Assembly (NCBI GenBank): GCA_002314675.1
Contig: DCGZ01000128.1
Coordinates: 1-42,102, forward strand
Reading direction: 5' to 3'
Source of the DNA: Fibrobacter sp. UBA1765
GTDB lineage: Bacteria > Fibrobacterota > Fibrobacteria > Fibrobacterales > Fibrobacteraceae
DNA: 42,102 bases
Positions 1 to 7,788 of the stretch are shown here, in pieces (position 1 is the first letter of the stretch; the number at the start of each line of letters is the position of its first letter). The position numbers and the translations under genes were made by a program. Below the pieces are notes generated by a model that saw nothing but the letters and a program-made list of their open reading frames with translations, did not search any database and was not told the DNA's origin.

Positions 1-51
1 CAAAGTGAGCGTAGCGAACGACCTCATGCCTCAAAGCACCGAAGGTGCGAC

Positions 52-98
52 CTGATTCCTGACTCCTGTTCTCTGTCTTCTGTCCTCTGTTTTCTGCT
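52..98. repeat. Pyrimidine-rich degenerate CTGT/CTCCTG repeat
   Basis: Short low-complexity tract of repeated tCTGT and CTCCTG units just upstream of argC. A small hairpin (GCACC GAA GGTGC, 37-49) precedes it. No ORF or clear promoter is visible in 1-113. The tract may be an intergenic repeat or part of the argC leader; its function is unknown. Confidence 0.4.
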
Positions 99-113
99 TA
101 AAGGAGAATCAAA

Positions 114-1076
114 ATGTTCAAGGTTTTTGTTGATGGCGAAGCCGGCACCACCGGTCTCCAGATTTTTGACCGCCTGGCCAAGAGATCTGACATTGAAGTT
201 TTGCATATCGATCAAGATAAACGCAAAGACTTAAACGCCCGCGCAGAACTTATCAATGCTTCTGATGTAACTTTTCTTTGCTTGCCAGACGATGCCGCCA
301 AAGAAAGCGCAAGCCTCTGCACCAATCCAAACACACGCATAATCGATGCCTCCACAGCACATCGCGTAAATCCGGACTGGACCTACGGCATGCCTGAACT
401 TTCTGCAAGCATGCGAGAAGCCGTATCTAAGGCAAAACGCATTGCGAACCCGGGCTGCCATGCTACAGGCTTTATCCTTGGAGTGCACCCGCTTGTTGCA
501 AGCGGCATACTTCCAAAGACTGCGAACCTTGCCACATACAGCATAACCGGCTACTCCGGTGGCGGGAAAAAGCTCATTGCAGAATACGAAGCCAAAGAAA
601 ACCTTGGCCACGCAGCAGGCGAATCACTTGCAATCATGGCCCCGGCTCCATACGCGCTCGCACTTGCCCATAAGCACTTGCCAGAAATGAAGAAATATTG
701 CGGCCTTGAGTTCGCTCCATTCTTCAATCCGGTTCTTGGCCCATATTACAAGGGCATGGCAGTAACCGTTGCCATATTCCCGAACCAGCTGACAAAGAAG
801 GTTACCCCGCAAGACCTCACCGAAATTATCGCAAAGCACTACGAAGGTTCCAAGTTTGTCAAGGTAATGCCGTTTGATTCTGCAGAAGACCTTGTAAACA
901 ATCGCTTGAACCCGACTGTATGTAACGATACAAACAACGCCCGCATACAAGTTTTCGGCAATGAAAACGTAATGCAAGTTACGACAATTATTGACAACCT
1001 CGGTAAGGGTGCCAGCGGAGCTGCAATTCAGAACATGAATATTGCCCTTGGCCTTGATGAAAGCATCGGTCTATAG
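114..1076 (+). CDS. argC: N-acetyl-gamma-glutamyl-phosphate reductase
   Basis: The 320-aa protein matches the shorter type of AGPR, the NADPH-dependent enzyme that reduces N-acetylglutamyl phosphate to the semialdehyde in arginine synthesis (cytosolic). The N-terminal Rossmann start carries GEAGTTGLQI at about residues 8-17. The catalytic cysteine is C115 in NPGCHATG, followed by a YSITGYSGGGKK segment. The start is fixed by a strong Shine-Dalgarno AAAGGAG 8 nt upstream. The gene ends at a strong terminator and is therefore the last gene of its transcript. The nearest alternative would be another semialdehyde-dehydrogenase-like enzyme, but the motif set and length fit ArgC. Confidence 0.93.
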   Translation: MFKVFVDGEAGTTGLQIFDRLAKRSDIEVLHIDQDKRKDLNARAELINASDVTFLCLPDDAAKESASLCTNPNTRIIDASTAHRVNPDWTYGMPELSASMREAVSKAKRIANPGCHATGFILGVHPLVASGILPKTANLATYSITGYSGGGKKLIAEYEAKENLGHAAGESLAIMAPAPYALALAHKHLPEMKKYCGLEFAPFFNPVLGPYYKGMAVTVAIFPNQLTKKVTPQDLTEIIAKHYEGSKFVKVMPFDSAEDLVNNRLNPTVCNDTNNARIQVFGNENVMQVTTIIDNLGKGASGAAIQNMNIALGLDESIGL

Positions 1077-1092
1077 TTGGCTATTTTTCTCC

Positions 1093-1127
1093 AAAAGCAC
1101 CCACTTTTAAAAGTGGGTGCTTTTTTT
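1093..1127 (+). terminator. Rho-independent terminator after argC
   Basis: A perfect 16-bp inverted repeat (AAAAGCACCCACTTTT and its complement, 1093-1124) runs into a T7 tract. The A-run on the left arm means it could also act on the other strand. Confidence 0.9.
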
Positions 1128-1229
1128 ATTCCCAAATATTTCTAAATTTTCTCTAAGATAAACCTATTCAATAGCTTAGGTGCACTTGTGTAAGTAATCT
1201 TAACTATTGGAATTACGCATTTAAAAAGC

Positions 1230-2228
1230 ATGTTCCTAGACGAAAAAAAGATTGAAGTACGTTCCGGTAAAGGTGGAGACGGTGCTTGCAGCTTCCGCCG
1301 TGAAAAATACGTAGCCCTCGGTGGCCCTGATGGCGGCGATGGAGGCAAGGGCGGTAGCGTAATCCTTGAAGTAAACGAACAGTATTCTACCCTTCTTGAC
1401 ATGGGCCATACCTACATGTACAAGGCCCCGAACGGTCAACCAGGTGGAGCCTCCAAGTGCACCGGTCGTAGTGGAGACGACCTCATCATTGGTGTGCCTC
1501 GTGGAACCCTCGTAAAAGATTCCGAAGGGCGTTTGCTATCCGACCTCACAGAACCAGGCCAACGCTGGATTGCAGCTCGTGGCGGAAAGGGCGGCATGGG
1601 TAACTACCATTTTGCCACCCCGACCTTGCAGGCCCCGCAAAAGACAATCCCAGGCCAGGCAGGTGAAAAACGCGAACTCCACCTGGAACTCAAGCTTATG
1701 GCAGACATCGGTCTTGTCGGTTTCCCTAACGCAGGCAAGTCTAGCCTTGTGAACAAAATTTCTAGCGGTCGCCCTGCAGTTGGAGACTACCCTTTTACAA
1801 CCCTTGAACCAGTCCTTGGCATCGTCAGCGTCAACAACCACAGCTTTGTCGTCGCTGACATTCCAGGCTTGATCGAAGGCGCAAGCGAAGGTCGCGGCCT
1901 TGGCCACCAGTTCCTCAAGCACATTGAACGCACTCATTCCCTGCTCTTTGTTATCGACGGCTTCGAAGAAGATGCCCTCGAAAAATTCAGGATCTTGCAA
2001 CAGGAACTCGTGGACTTCCATCCAAAGCTTGGAGAAAAGCCATACATCATTGCAATGAACAAGGCTGACCTTGGTGTAGAAGAACAGGTTAAGAAGTTTG
2101 AAGAAGCCGGCGAGAAAGTCATCGTTACTTCGGCACTTTCTGGCGAAGGCTGCAAGGAACTTAAGCTAGCTCTTGACGCCATGGTTCCTCACAAGCAAAA
2201 GAAGGCAAGTGGTTGGGGTAAAAAATAA
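1230..2228 (+). CDS. obg: GTPase Obg/CgtA, ribosome assembly
   Basis: The 332-aa protein has the two classic parts of Obg. The N-terminal glycine-rich Obg fold covers about residues 1-158 (FLDEKKIEVRSGKGGDG, GGPDGGDGGKGG). The G domain follows, with the P-loop GFPNAGKSS near residue 164, the switch DIPGLIEGA, NKAD and a late SAL motif. The variable C-terminal domain of longer homologues is absent; the protein ends in a short basic tail. Obg works in late 50S assembly and stress control. The ATG start gives the usual MF-DE N-terminus. The stop overlaps the next start (TAATG), so translation of the HU-like gene is probably coupled. The cluster is probably transcribed from the 1128-1229 gap. Confidence 0.95.
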   Translation: MFLDEKKIEVRSGKGGDGACSFRREKYVALGGPDGGDGGKGGSVILEVNEQYSTLLDMGHTYMYKAPNGQPGGASKCTGRSGDDLIIGVPRGTLVKDSEGRLLSDLTEPGQRWIAARGGKGGMGNYHFATPTLQAPQKTIPGQAGEKRELHLELKLMADIGLVGFPNAGKSSLVNKISSGRPAVGDYPFTTLEPVLGIVSVNNHSFVVADIPGLIEGASEGRGLGHQFLKHIERTHSLLFVIDGFEEDALEKFRILQQELVDFHPKLGEKPYIIAMNKADLGVEEQVKKFEEAGEKVIVTSALSGEGCKELKLALDAMVPHKQKKASGWGKK

Positions 2229-2572
2229 TGGCAAACATCACCAAAAAAGATATCGTAGACGAAATCGCTGAACGCACTGGCTTAAAACAAGTCGATGTCA
2301 AAGTTATCGTTGAACAATTTTTGGATGAAATAGTAGCAGCCGTAAGCGAAGGCGGCAATATCGAGATTCGCGGCTTTGGCCGATTCAAGGTAAAGCCACG
2401 CGCAGGCCGTGTAGCTCGTAACCCGCGAACAGGCGAAACTGTAGAAATCGCAGAAGGCATCAAGCCAGTATTTGAGCCCAGCAAAGAACTTAAGTCAATG
2501 ATTGAATCAAAAAACATTGAACTGCAAAAAATCGAACTACCTGTTGAAAAAAAGGTAGAAGACAATGGCTAA
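2228..2572 (+). CDS. HU/IHF-family DNA-binding protein
   Basis: The 114-aa protein has the complete HU/IHF fold in residues 1-95. The N-terminal helices include ITKKDIVDEIAERTGL, and the beta-arm contains GFGRFKVKPRAGRVARNPRTGE with the intercalating proline region (RNP). The last ~20 residues (acidic/lysine, ending VEDNG) go beyond the usual 90-aa length. It bends or compacts DNA in the nucleoid. It sits between obg and smpB, overlapping obg by 1 nt and smpB by 8 nt, so all three are probably one transcript. Whether it behaves as HU or as an IHF subunit cannot be decided from sequence alone. Confidence 0.92.
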   Translation: MANITKKDIVDEIAERTGLKQVDVKVIVEQFLDEIVAAVSEGGNIEIRGFGRFKVKPRAGRVARNPRTGETVEIAEGIKPVFEPSKELKSMIESKNIELQKIELPVEKKVEDNG

Positions 2573-3032
2573 AAAAGAACAAGCAACACCCGTGATTCAA
2601 AACCGCAAGGCCAATCACCTTTATTTCGTAGAGGACCGCTACGAAATGGGGATCATGCTCATAGGTTCTGAAGTCAAGTCGATTCGAGACGGCAAATGCA
2701 ACATTGGTGAAGCATGGATCGATATTGATGATCACGACGAGCTATGGCTGGTCGGCGCACATATCGACGAATACCTTTTTGCAAACCGATTCAACCATTT
2801 CCCGGCACGCCGCCGTAAACTTCTTGCCCACAAGCATGAAATTGCGAAACTTAAAAAAGCAAAGGAATTACAAGGATACACTTTAATTCCTTTGAAATTA
2901 TATTTCAAAAAGAGTTACGCAAAGGTAGAAGTTGGAGTATGCCGAGGAAAAGACCAGCACGACAAGAGACAAGATATAATCAAGCGCGACACACAGCTAG
3001 AAATCGCACGCACAATGAAAAAGTATCGCTAA
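2565..3032 (+). CDS. smpB: SsrA-binding protein SmpB
   Basis: The 155-aa protein is full length for SmpB, the partner of tmRNA in rescue of stalled ribosomes. Signature segments are QNRKANHLYFVEDRYEMGI, the core GSEVKSIRDGKCN, the central KLYFKKSYAKVEVGVCRGK and the basic C-terminal tail KRQDIIKRDTQLEIARTMK that enters the mRNA channel. No ssrA gene was seen nearby. It overlaps the HU-like gene by 8 nt and the amidase gene by 1 nt (TAATG). Confidence 0.95.
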   Translation: MAKKEQATPVIQNRKANHLYFVEDRYEMGIMLIGSEVKSIRDGKCNIGEAWIDIDDHDELWLVGAHIDEYLFANRFNHFPARRRKLLAHKHEIAKLKKAKELQGYTLIPLKLYFKKSYAKVEVGVCRGKDQHDKRQDIIKRDTQLEIARTMKKYR

Positions 3033-4252
3033 TGAAAACCATTGCGTTATTTCTTTGCAGTATCTTTTTGCTCGCGACAATTTCTTTTGCAAATACGGAA
3101 GCAAAAAAAATTGACAGCGCCTGGATGCTCGAAATGAATTCCTTTGCAGAAAGCCAAAAGCTTACTGCTGATTTCAAGTTAATCGAAAAGCATTTTTCGG
3201 CCAAGGGCAAGAACTTTAAGTGTTCCTTTGTCGTAGGACTCTCCTATTTTTCTGTACAGGGCAAAGTAATTCCGCTTAGCCATAAAACCGTTCTCGATGA
3301 AAACGGCAAGGTCTGGGTTCCAGTCCAAGAAGCGTTACCTGAATTTGAAAAGGCCTTCAACGTAAAATTCTACCTAGACTCAGCAAAATCACAAATCACG
3401 ACACAAGCACCAAAAACAGAAAGCACCGCAAAAATTCAATCTTCTTCCAGTGTCGCAAAGTCGATTTCAAGTTCCTCGCTAAAGGCATCCACAAAAAACA
3501 TTCCTGACGATCGTAGCGCCAAAGCCGGTAGCCGCGAAGTCCGCACTATAATCATCGATCCGGGCCACGGCGGCAAGGACCCAGGAGCACAAGGGCTAAA
3601 AAGCAACGAAAAGGACATTGTTCTTGCAGTAGCGCACAAGCTAAAGGCAGACCTTGAAGAAGCAGGCTTCGAAGTAAAGCTTACTCGCGACAAGGATGTT
3701 TTCATAGAACTTGGAGAGCGCCCGAACCTTGCAAACAAGTGGAATGGCGACCTGTTTATTAGCCTGCACTGCAACGCAATCGAAGGCGATTCCATAAAGC
3801 ATCGCAAAACTAAAGGATACCACTTTTATGTTTTGCGCGCTCCAGAAAGCGAAGAAGACAAGGCTATAGCCCGTCGTGAAAACAAGGTGGCAGCTCTTTA
3901 TGGCGACAAAAAAGCAAAGACCGACATTTCTCCAATTGAATGGATCAAGATCCAGGCAAGCCTTGAAGTGTACCAAAAGAACAGTTTCAACTTTACGGAA
4001 AAGCTCCTGAAGTCCTTTGAAAAAGGCTCGACAAAACGCCTAGGCCAAGGTGCCGGTGGTGCAGGTTTCATGGTACTGGTCGGTGCCTTAATGCCCGCTA
4101 CGCTTGTAGAACTCGGCTTCATTACAAACCCAGATGACGAAGCATTCATGAATTCCGAAGCTGGACAAAAGGAACTTTCAGGCCTAATAAAAAACGCCGT
4201 CGAGGCTTACCGCGAAGGCGTTCACGCTTACAGGGAAACTCTCACGCACTAG
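3032..4252 (+). CDS. N-acetylmuramoyl-L-alanine amidase (Amidase_3), secreted
   Basis: The 406-aa protein begins with a signal peptide (MKTIALFLCSIFLLATISFA). This makes the ATG at 3032, which overlaps the smpB stop, the right start rather than the in-frame codon at 2939. A region of about 100 residues follows, then a serine-rich linker near residues 130-155 typical of secreted Fibrobacter proteins. The zinc amidase domain follows, with DPGHGGKDPGA (H179), a downstream E in SNEKDIV, FISLHCNA and the catalytic VELGFITNPDDE. It should cleave the stem peptide from MurNAc in the periplasm, for example during cell separation or wall turnover. Confidence 0.9.
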   Translation: MKTIALFLCSIFLLATISFANTEAKKIDSAWMLEMNSFAESQKLTADFKLIEKHFSAKGKNFKCSFVVGLSYFSVQGKVIPLSHKTVLDENGKVWVPVQEALPEFEKAFNVKFYLDSAKSQITTQAPKTESTAKIQSSSSVAKSISSSSLKASTKNIPDDRSAKAGSREVRTIIIDPGHGGKDPGAQGLKSNEKDIVLAVAHKLKADLEEAGFEVKLTRDKDVFIELGERPNLANKWNGDLFISLHCNAIEGDSIKHRKTKGYHFYVLRAPESEEDKAIARRENKVAALYGDKKAKTDISPIEWIKIQASLEVYQKNSFNFTEKLLKSFEKGSTKRLGQGAGGAGFMVLVGALMPATLVELGFITNPDDEAFMNSEAGQKELSGLIKNAVEAYREGVHAYRETLTH

Positions 4253-4265
4253 GCGCCAAAGCTCA

Positions 4266-4961
4266 TTACAATTCTTCAGGATTCAAGACTCTAATTTCAA
4301 TTCGGCGGTTTGCCTGGCGACCGCTATCTGTAGAGTTGTCAGCCTTTGGCTTGCTTGGGCCGTATCCAACTGCAGTAACGCGTTCCGGAGCAATCCCCTT
4401 CTTGATCATATAATCACGAACACTGTTTGCACGATCTTCAGAAAGCTTCTGGTTAAGTTCTTCGGAGCCTTCGGAACTTGTATGGCCTTCAATTTCAACC
4501 TTGGCCTTTGCATTGCGCTTAAGACCGACAATGGAAGCGTCAAGGGTCTTGAGTGAACTAGGCACAAGCTCTGCGCTACCAGCCTTGAATGTAACACCGG
4601 TAAGTTCTGCACGAGTGTCATCAAATTCAACATTCACCGTACCAGAGCTAGCCTTCGGAGAAACATACGGAGTTTCACCGCATTCAAAAGGGCCTGTCAA
4701 GCTTTCGCAAAAAATAACATAGGAATCCGCACGAGGAATCATGAATGTCACTTCGCCTTGACGGTCTGTCTTGACGGAGAACTTGTTCTTCGGCTTGTTC
4801 ACCCCCTGAAGAGTCAAGGTCTTGTTTGCCTGCGGAACATCATCAAAATTCGTGTACACAATGGTTAAAACGGCGTGAGTCTTATTTGGCTGTAAATCAG
4901 CGGCAAAGGCGACCCCACTAATCACAGAAGCAGAGGCAAGAGCCAGGGCGATATTTTTCAT
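4266..4961 (-). CDS. OmpA-family outer-membrane/peptidoglycan-binding protein
   Basis: The 231-aa protein has a signal peptide (MKNIALALASASVISGVAFA) and a beta-rich N-terminal domain of about 90 residues that I do not recognise. The C-terminal OmpA-like peptidoglycan-binding domain contains FKAGSAELVPSSLKTLD, EIEGHTSSEGS, LSEDRANSVRDYMIKKGI, GYGPSKPKADNSTDSGRQANRRIEI. The start at 4961 is chosen because AAGGA lies 8 nt upstream and the signal peptide begins there; the in-frame codon at 4997 would mask it. It probably tethers the outer membrane to the wall. It is convergent with the amidase gene. Confidence 0.88.
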   Translation of the reverse strand: MKNIALALASASVISGVAFAADLQPNKTHAVLTIVYTNFDDVPQANKTLTLQGVNKPKNKFSVKTDRQGEVTFMIPRADSYVIFCESLTGPFECGETPYVSPKASSGTVNVEFDDTRAELTGVTFKAGSAELVPSSLKTLDASIVGLKRNAKAKVEIEGHTSSEGSEELNQKLSEDRANSVRDYMIKKGIAPERVTAVGYGPSKPKADNSTDSGRQANRRIEIRVLNPEEL

Positions 4962-5057
4962 TTTCAGTATCCTTTTAAAAACATAGCTTGCATACACAAG
5001 TCTCTATGGAGTGCAAATTAGCAAAAAAACATATCAAATAAATCAATATTAAAACGG

Positions 5058-5086
5058 TTGTTGAATCGCAGCGGATTTGCTAAATT
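5058..5086 (+). promoter_or_regulatory. Candidate promoter for MFS gene (leaderless)
   Basis: TTGTTG at 5058 and TAAATT at 5081 are separated by 17 nt. Only 8 nt lie between the -10 box and the ATG, so the transcript would start almost at the start codon. Confidence 0.45.
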
Positions 5087-5094
5087 TTCTTTGC

Positions 5095-6297
5095 ATGGAT
5101 ACGGAAAGAAACTCTATTGTCAAGGATGATCGCCCAGCCCTCTGGACACGAAACTTTGTTACAGTCGCTGCTGCAAATTTTTTACTGTTCTTCAGCTTCT
5201 ACCAGTTGCTTCCGGTTCTTCCACTCTATATTTTTGAAAAGTTCCAGACCGATAATTCCACGGCAGGCATTATCATTTCGCTATATACAATCGGAGCACT
5301 CGCCTGCCGACCGTTTGCCGGATTCCTTGTGGATACGTTAAGCCGCAAGCCGCTTTACTTTTGGACATTCTTCGGATTTTCTCTCTGTTTTATCGGTTAC
5401 AAGGCAATCGGCATTTTACCGCTACTAGCACTGGTCCGCTTTTTACACGGTGTATTCTTTGGCATTTCTACAACGGCTAGCAACACAGTCGCAATCGATG
5501 CCCTCCCAGCTAGCAGGCGTGGCGAAGGCATAGGCTACTTTGGTATCAGCGTAAACCTAGCATTTGCCACAGGACCCATGACAGGTATGTTCCTTTACGA
5601 GGGACTTGGCTCCAATGTCGTATTTGCTACATCGATTGCACTATGTGTCATAGGCCTAATTCTTGTAAAGACATTACATGTAAAGCCACGCCCCAAAATT
5701 TCACACCCACCACTTTCATTAGACAGATTCTTTTTAACCCGTGCAATTCCTCAATTCTTGAATTTTATTTTCGTGGGCTTTGCATACGGCCCGGTCACAA
5801 ACTACATAGCCCTATATGCCAAGGAACTCGGAATCGAAGGCAGCGGTTGGTTCTACGCCTTGATTGCTGCAGGCCTCATAATGAATAGGGTCCTTACGGG
5901 ACGCCTCATAGACAGGGGTTGGCTCACCCGCCTTGTCGGCATGGGAATGACAATAAATGTTATCGCCTACACAATTCTTTCGTTCAGTAATTCTGCCATA
6001 GCGTTCTTTGCCTCGGCCTTCCTTATCGGGACAAGCCTCGGCTTAATATTCCCAGGCTACCAGACCATGTGTGTAAACCTCGCAAGACACGACCAGCGCG
6101 GAACAGCCAACAGCACATACCTTAGCGGCTGGGACATTGGCATAGGAGCAGGAATCCTTGTCGGGGGTTCCATGGCTGAATATTTCGGGATGCATAGGCA
6201 GGTTTTTATAGCATGCGCAATAGCACTTGTACTAGCCGATATAATGTATTTAACTTACACATCCAGGCATTATCAAAAAAACAAGCTTGAAGGCTAA
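5095..6297 (+). CDS. MFS transporter, putative drug/metabolite exporter
   Basis: The 400-aa membrane protein has about 12 predicted helices. Major-facilitator signatures are visible: motif A-like GFLVDTLSRKP after TM2 and a second copy, GRLIDRGWLTR, in the C-terminal half. Typical helices include FVTVAAANFLLFFSFYQLLPVLPL. The substrate cannot be deduced. The ATG at 5095 is preferred over a TTG at 5077, because that TTG lies immediately before a -10-like box that probably drives the gene. It is divergent from the OmpA gene and is followed after 75 nt by the porin-like gene, which has its own promoter and Shine-Dalgarno. Confidence 0.85.
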   Translation: MDTERNSIVKDDRPALWTRNFVTVAAANFLLFFSFYQLLPVLPLYIFEKFQTDNSTAGIIISLYTIGALACRPFAGFLVDTLSRKPLYFWTFFGFSLCFIGYKAIGILPLLALVRFLHGVFFGISTTASNTVAIDALPASRRGEGIGYFGISVNLAFATGPMTGMFLYEGLGSNVVFATSIALCVIGLILVKTLHVKPRPKISHPPLSLDRFFLTRAIPQFLNFIFVGFAYGPVTNYIALYAKELGIEGSGWFYALIAAGLIMNRVLTGRLIDRGWLTRLVGMGMTINVIAYTILSFSNSAIAFFASAFLIGTSLGLIFPGYQTMCVNLARHDQRGTANSTYLSGWDIGIGAGILVGGSMAEYFGMHRQVFIACAIALVLADIMYLTYTSRHYQKNKLEG

Positions 6298-6316
6298 TTC
6301 TTTGGCATTTATTCCC

Positions 6317-6344
6317 TTGCAAAATTTATTGCAAAACCTAAATT
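6317..6344 (+). promoter_or_regulatory. Candidate promoter of porin-like gene
   Basis: TTGCAA (6317-6322), 16 nt, TAAATTTG (6339-6346). AGGAG of the ribosome site lies 10 nt before the ATG at 6372. Confidence 0.5.
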
Positions 6345-6371
6345 TGTTTCCAAAATTTTAGGAGAATTCCA

Positions 6372-7418
6372 ATGAAACTTCGCAACTTGATTCCTGCAGC
6401 TCTTATTGCACTTGGCCTTAGCAATGCAATTGCAGACGATGAATTCAGCCTCAAGGGCAATGTCCAGACCCAGGTAACAAAATCCCTTGCAGATGATGAC
6501 AACAACCTGAGTAGTGCCTGGATCCGCGCAAACATCGGTGGCCAGTACAAGTCCGAAAACATGGACGCTCTTATCATGATCCGCATGTTCGGACCAGAAT
6601 TCGGCAACAAGAACGTTACCGACGTTTCTGCAGACGGCAAGGCAACCAAGACTAGCCAAGACAAGATTCTCGCAGACCTTTACTGGGTAAACTACAAGCT
6701 CGCATTCTGCACACAGGACCAGATCAACTTGAAGATCGGTCGCTGGAAGACCGACTGGTCCCAGTCTACAAACTTTGGTACATACATCGACAAGAGCCTT
6801 ACCTCCCGTGGTCTCTGGATGCGTGATTACGCTCACAACGCCCTTGAACTTGGCTGGAAGCACGGCCTTAGCCAGTTGAACGTGATGGCAGCAATCAAGG
6901 ACAACAAGGCAAATACCGGCTATGTCCGTGTTGAAGAAGACCTCAAGTTCACATTCCCGCTTGAATTCAAGGTTGCATACCGCTCCAACGTTATTGATGT
7001 TGTCCAAAATTCAGCATACATAACACATCGCATGGCTGCATACGCAAGCTATGAAATCATCAAGAAGCTCCGCCTCTATGGTGAATATGGCCTTATGTAC
7101 ACCCAAGACGATGACATCAACGAAAAGGCAGAAAACTACGTAAAGCCGGAACTCGGTTATGTAACTCCTGGCGACTACGTAATGCCGTTCTATGTAGGTC
7201 TTGAACTCCCTACATTCGACATTCTTTCTAACCTCATGGTTGAACTTGAATACGTCAAGGACCGTGGCGACAAGATCCAAAAGGATGCAGACGAACTCGC
7301 ATGGACAGTCGCCCTTGTAAAGACAATCGCAAAGCAGAAGCTCCAGTTCAGCGTCTATAGCGAAAAGGAACTTACAGACGTTGGCTTTGCATTCCGCCTT
7401 ACAAGCACGATCAAGTAA
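6372..7418 (+). CDS. Outer-membrane porin-like beta-barrel protein
   Basis: The 348-aa protein has a signal peptide (MKLRNLIPAALIALGLSNAIA). The mature part shows alternating polar and aromatic beta-strands such as FSLKGNVQTQVTK, LYWVNYKLAF and KKLRLYGEYGLMY, and ends in a hydrophobic-strand pattern (VGFAFRLTSTIK). This is what a 12-16-strand outer-membrane barrel looks like, but I do not recognise a named porin family. It has its own promoter, AGGAG ribosome site and terminator, so it is a single-gene transcript. A glycan or phosphate-selective role would be guesswork. Confidence 0.7.
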   Translation: MKLRNLIPAALIALGLSNAIADDEFSLKGNVQTQVTKSLADDDNNLSSAWIRANIGGQYKSENMDALIMIRMFGPEFGNKNVTDVSADGKATKTSQDKILADLYWVNYKLAFCTQDQINLKIGRWKTDWSQSTNFGTYIDKSLTSRGLWMRDYAHNALELGWKHGLSQLNVMAAIKDNKANTGYVRVEEDLKFTFPLEFKVAYRSNVIDVVQNSAYITHRMAAYASYEIIKKLRLYGEYGLMYTQDDDINEKAENYVKPELGYVTPGDYVMPFYVGLELPTFDILSNLMVELEYVKDRGDKIQKDADELAWTVALVKTIAKQKLQFSVYSEKELTDVGFAFRLTSTIK

Positions 7419-7436
7419 TTTTTTTGAAACAATTTT

Positions 7437-7464
7437 AAAGGGCAGCTTCAAGGCTGCCTTTTTT
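7437..7464 (+). terminator. Terminator after porin-like gene
   Basis: GGCAGC (7441-7446), 6-nt loop, GCTGCC (7453-7458), T6 tract. The A-run before the stem extends the pairing. Confidence 0.85.
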
Positions 7465-7483
7465 GCATCCTGTTTTCAGGAAT

Positions 7484-7529
7484 AAAAAAAAATCCGCCAC
7501 CTAGACGCAATGATGCTAGATGACGGATT
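7484..7529 (-). terminator. Terminator after tRNA-Lys
   Basis: On the minus strand, AATCCGTCATCTAG pairs with CTAGGTGGCGGATT (two non-Watson-Crick positions), followed by a T-run (complement of 7484-7492). It lies directly 3' of the tRNA. Confidence 0.75.
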
Positions 7530-7530
7530 A

Positions 7531-7603
7531 TGAGCTATGAAGGACTCGAACCTTCGACCCACGCCTTAAAAGGGCGTTGCTCTACCAACTGAGCTAATAG
7601 CCC
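7531..7603 (-). tRNA. tRNA-Lys (anticodon UUU)
   Basis: A 73-nt cloverleaf read leftward. The acceptor stem GGGCTAT pairs with ATAGCTC (one G-U), discriminator A. The D-arm is AGCTCAGTTGGTAGAGC, the anticodon arm ACGCC-CTTTTAA-GGCGT gives UUU, and the T-arm is GTTCGAGTC. CCA is not encoded. The gene looks complete and its promoter is intact. The prophage integrase starts 186 nt from its 5' end, not its 3' end. Confidence 0.95.
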
Positions 7604-7613
7604 AACGCGCCCA

Positions 7614-7640
7614 ATTATAGTAATTTTTTCAGCATTTCAA
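7614..7640 (-). promoter_or_regulatory. tRNA-Lys promoter
   Basis: Minus-strand TTGAAA (7640-7635), 15 nt, TATAAT (7619-7614), 10 nt before the tRNA 5' end. Its survival puts the left prophage junction to the right of about 7640, unless it was rebuilt on integration. Confidence 0.6.
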
Positions 7641-7753
7641 GGGTATTTTATAAAAAAAAATGTAATTATTTGATTTTTAACGACTTAACAACGCTTTACT
7701 ATTACGCACTTTTAACCACTAAACAATAAAAATAGGCTACTTTAAACAAAGTT

Positions 7754-7773
7754 TTGTAACACTATTGTAACAC
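7754..7773 (+). repeat. Two direct copies of TTGTAACAC, 11-bp period
   Basis: TTGTAACAC at 7754-7762 and again at 7765-7773, one helical turn apart, immediately before the integrase start. The layout suits arm-type integrase sites or an autoregulatory operator. The rest of 7641-7788 is AT-rich with no ORF. Confidence 0.45.
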
Positions 7774-7788
7774 CTTTAACAGATACTT

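Noticed and set aside
2939..3031. N-terminal extension of the amidase
   Set aside because: The extra 31 residues overlap the smpB 3' end and would bury the signal peptide.
7531..7603. tRNA-Lys as proven attachment site
   Set aside because: The integrase is on the 5' side and no direct repeat of the tRNA was found in the window. Left open.
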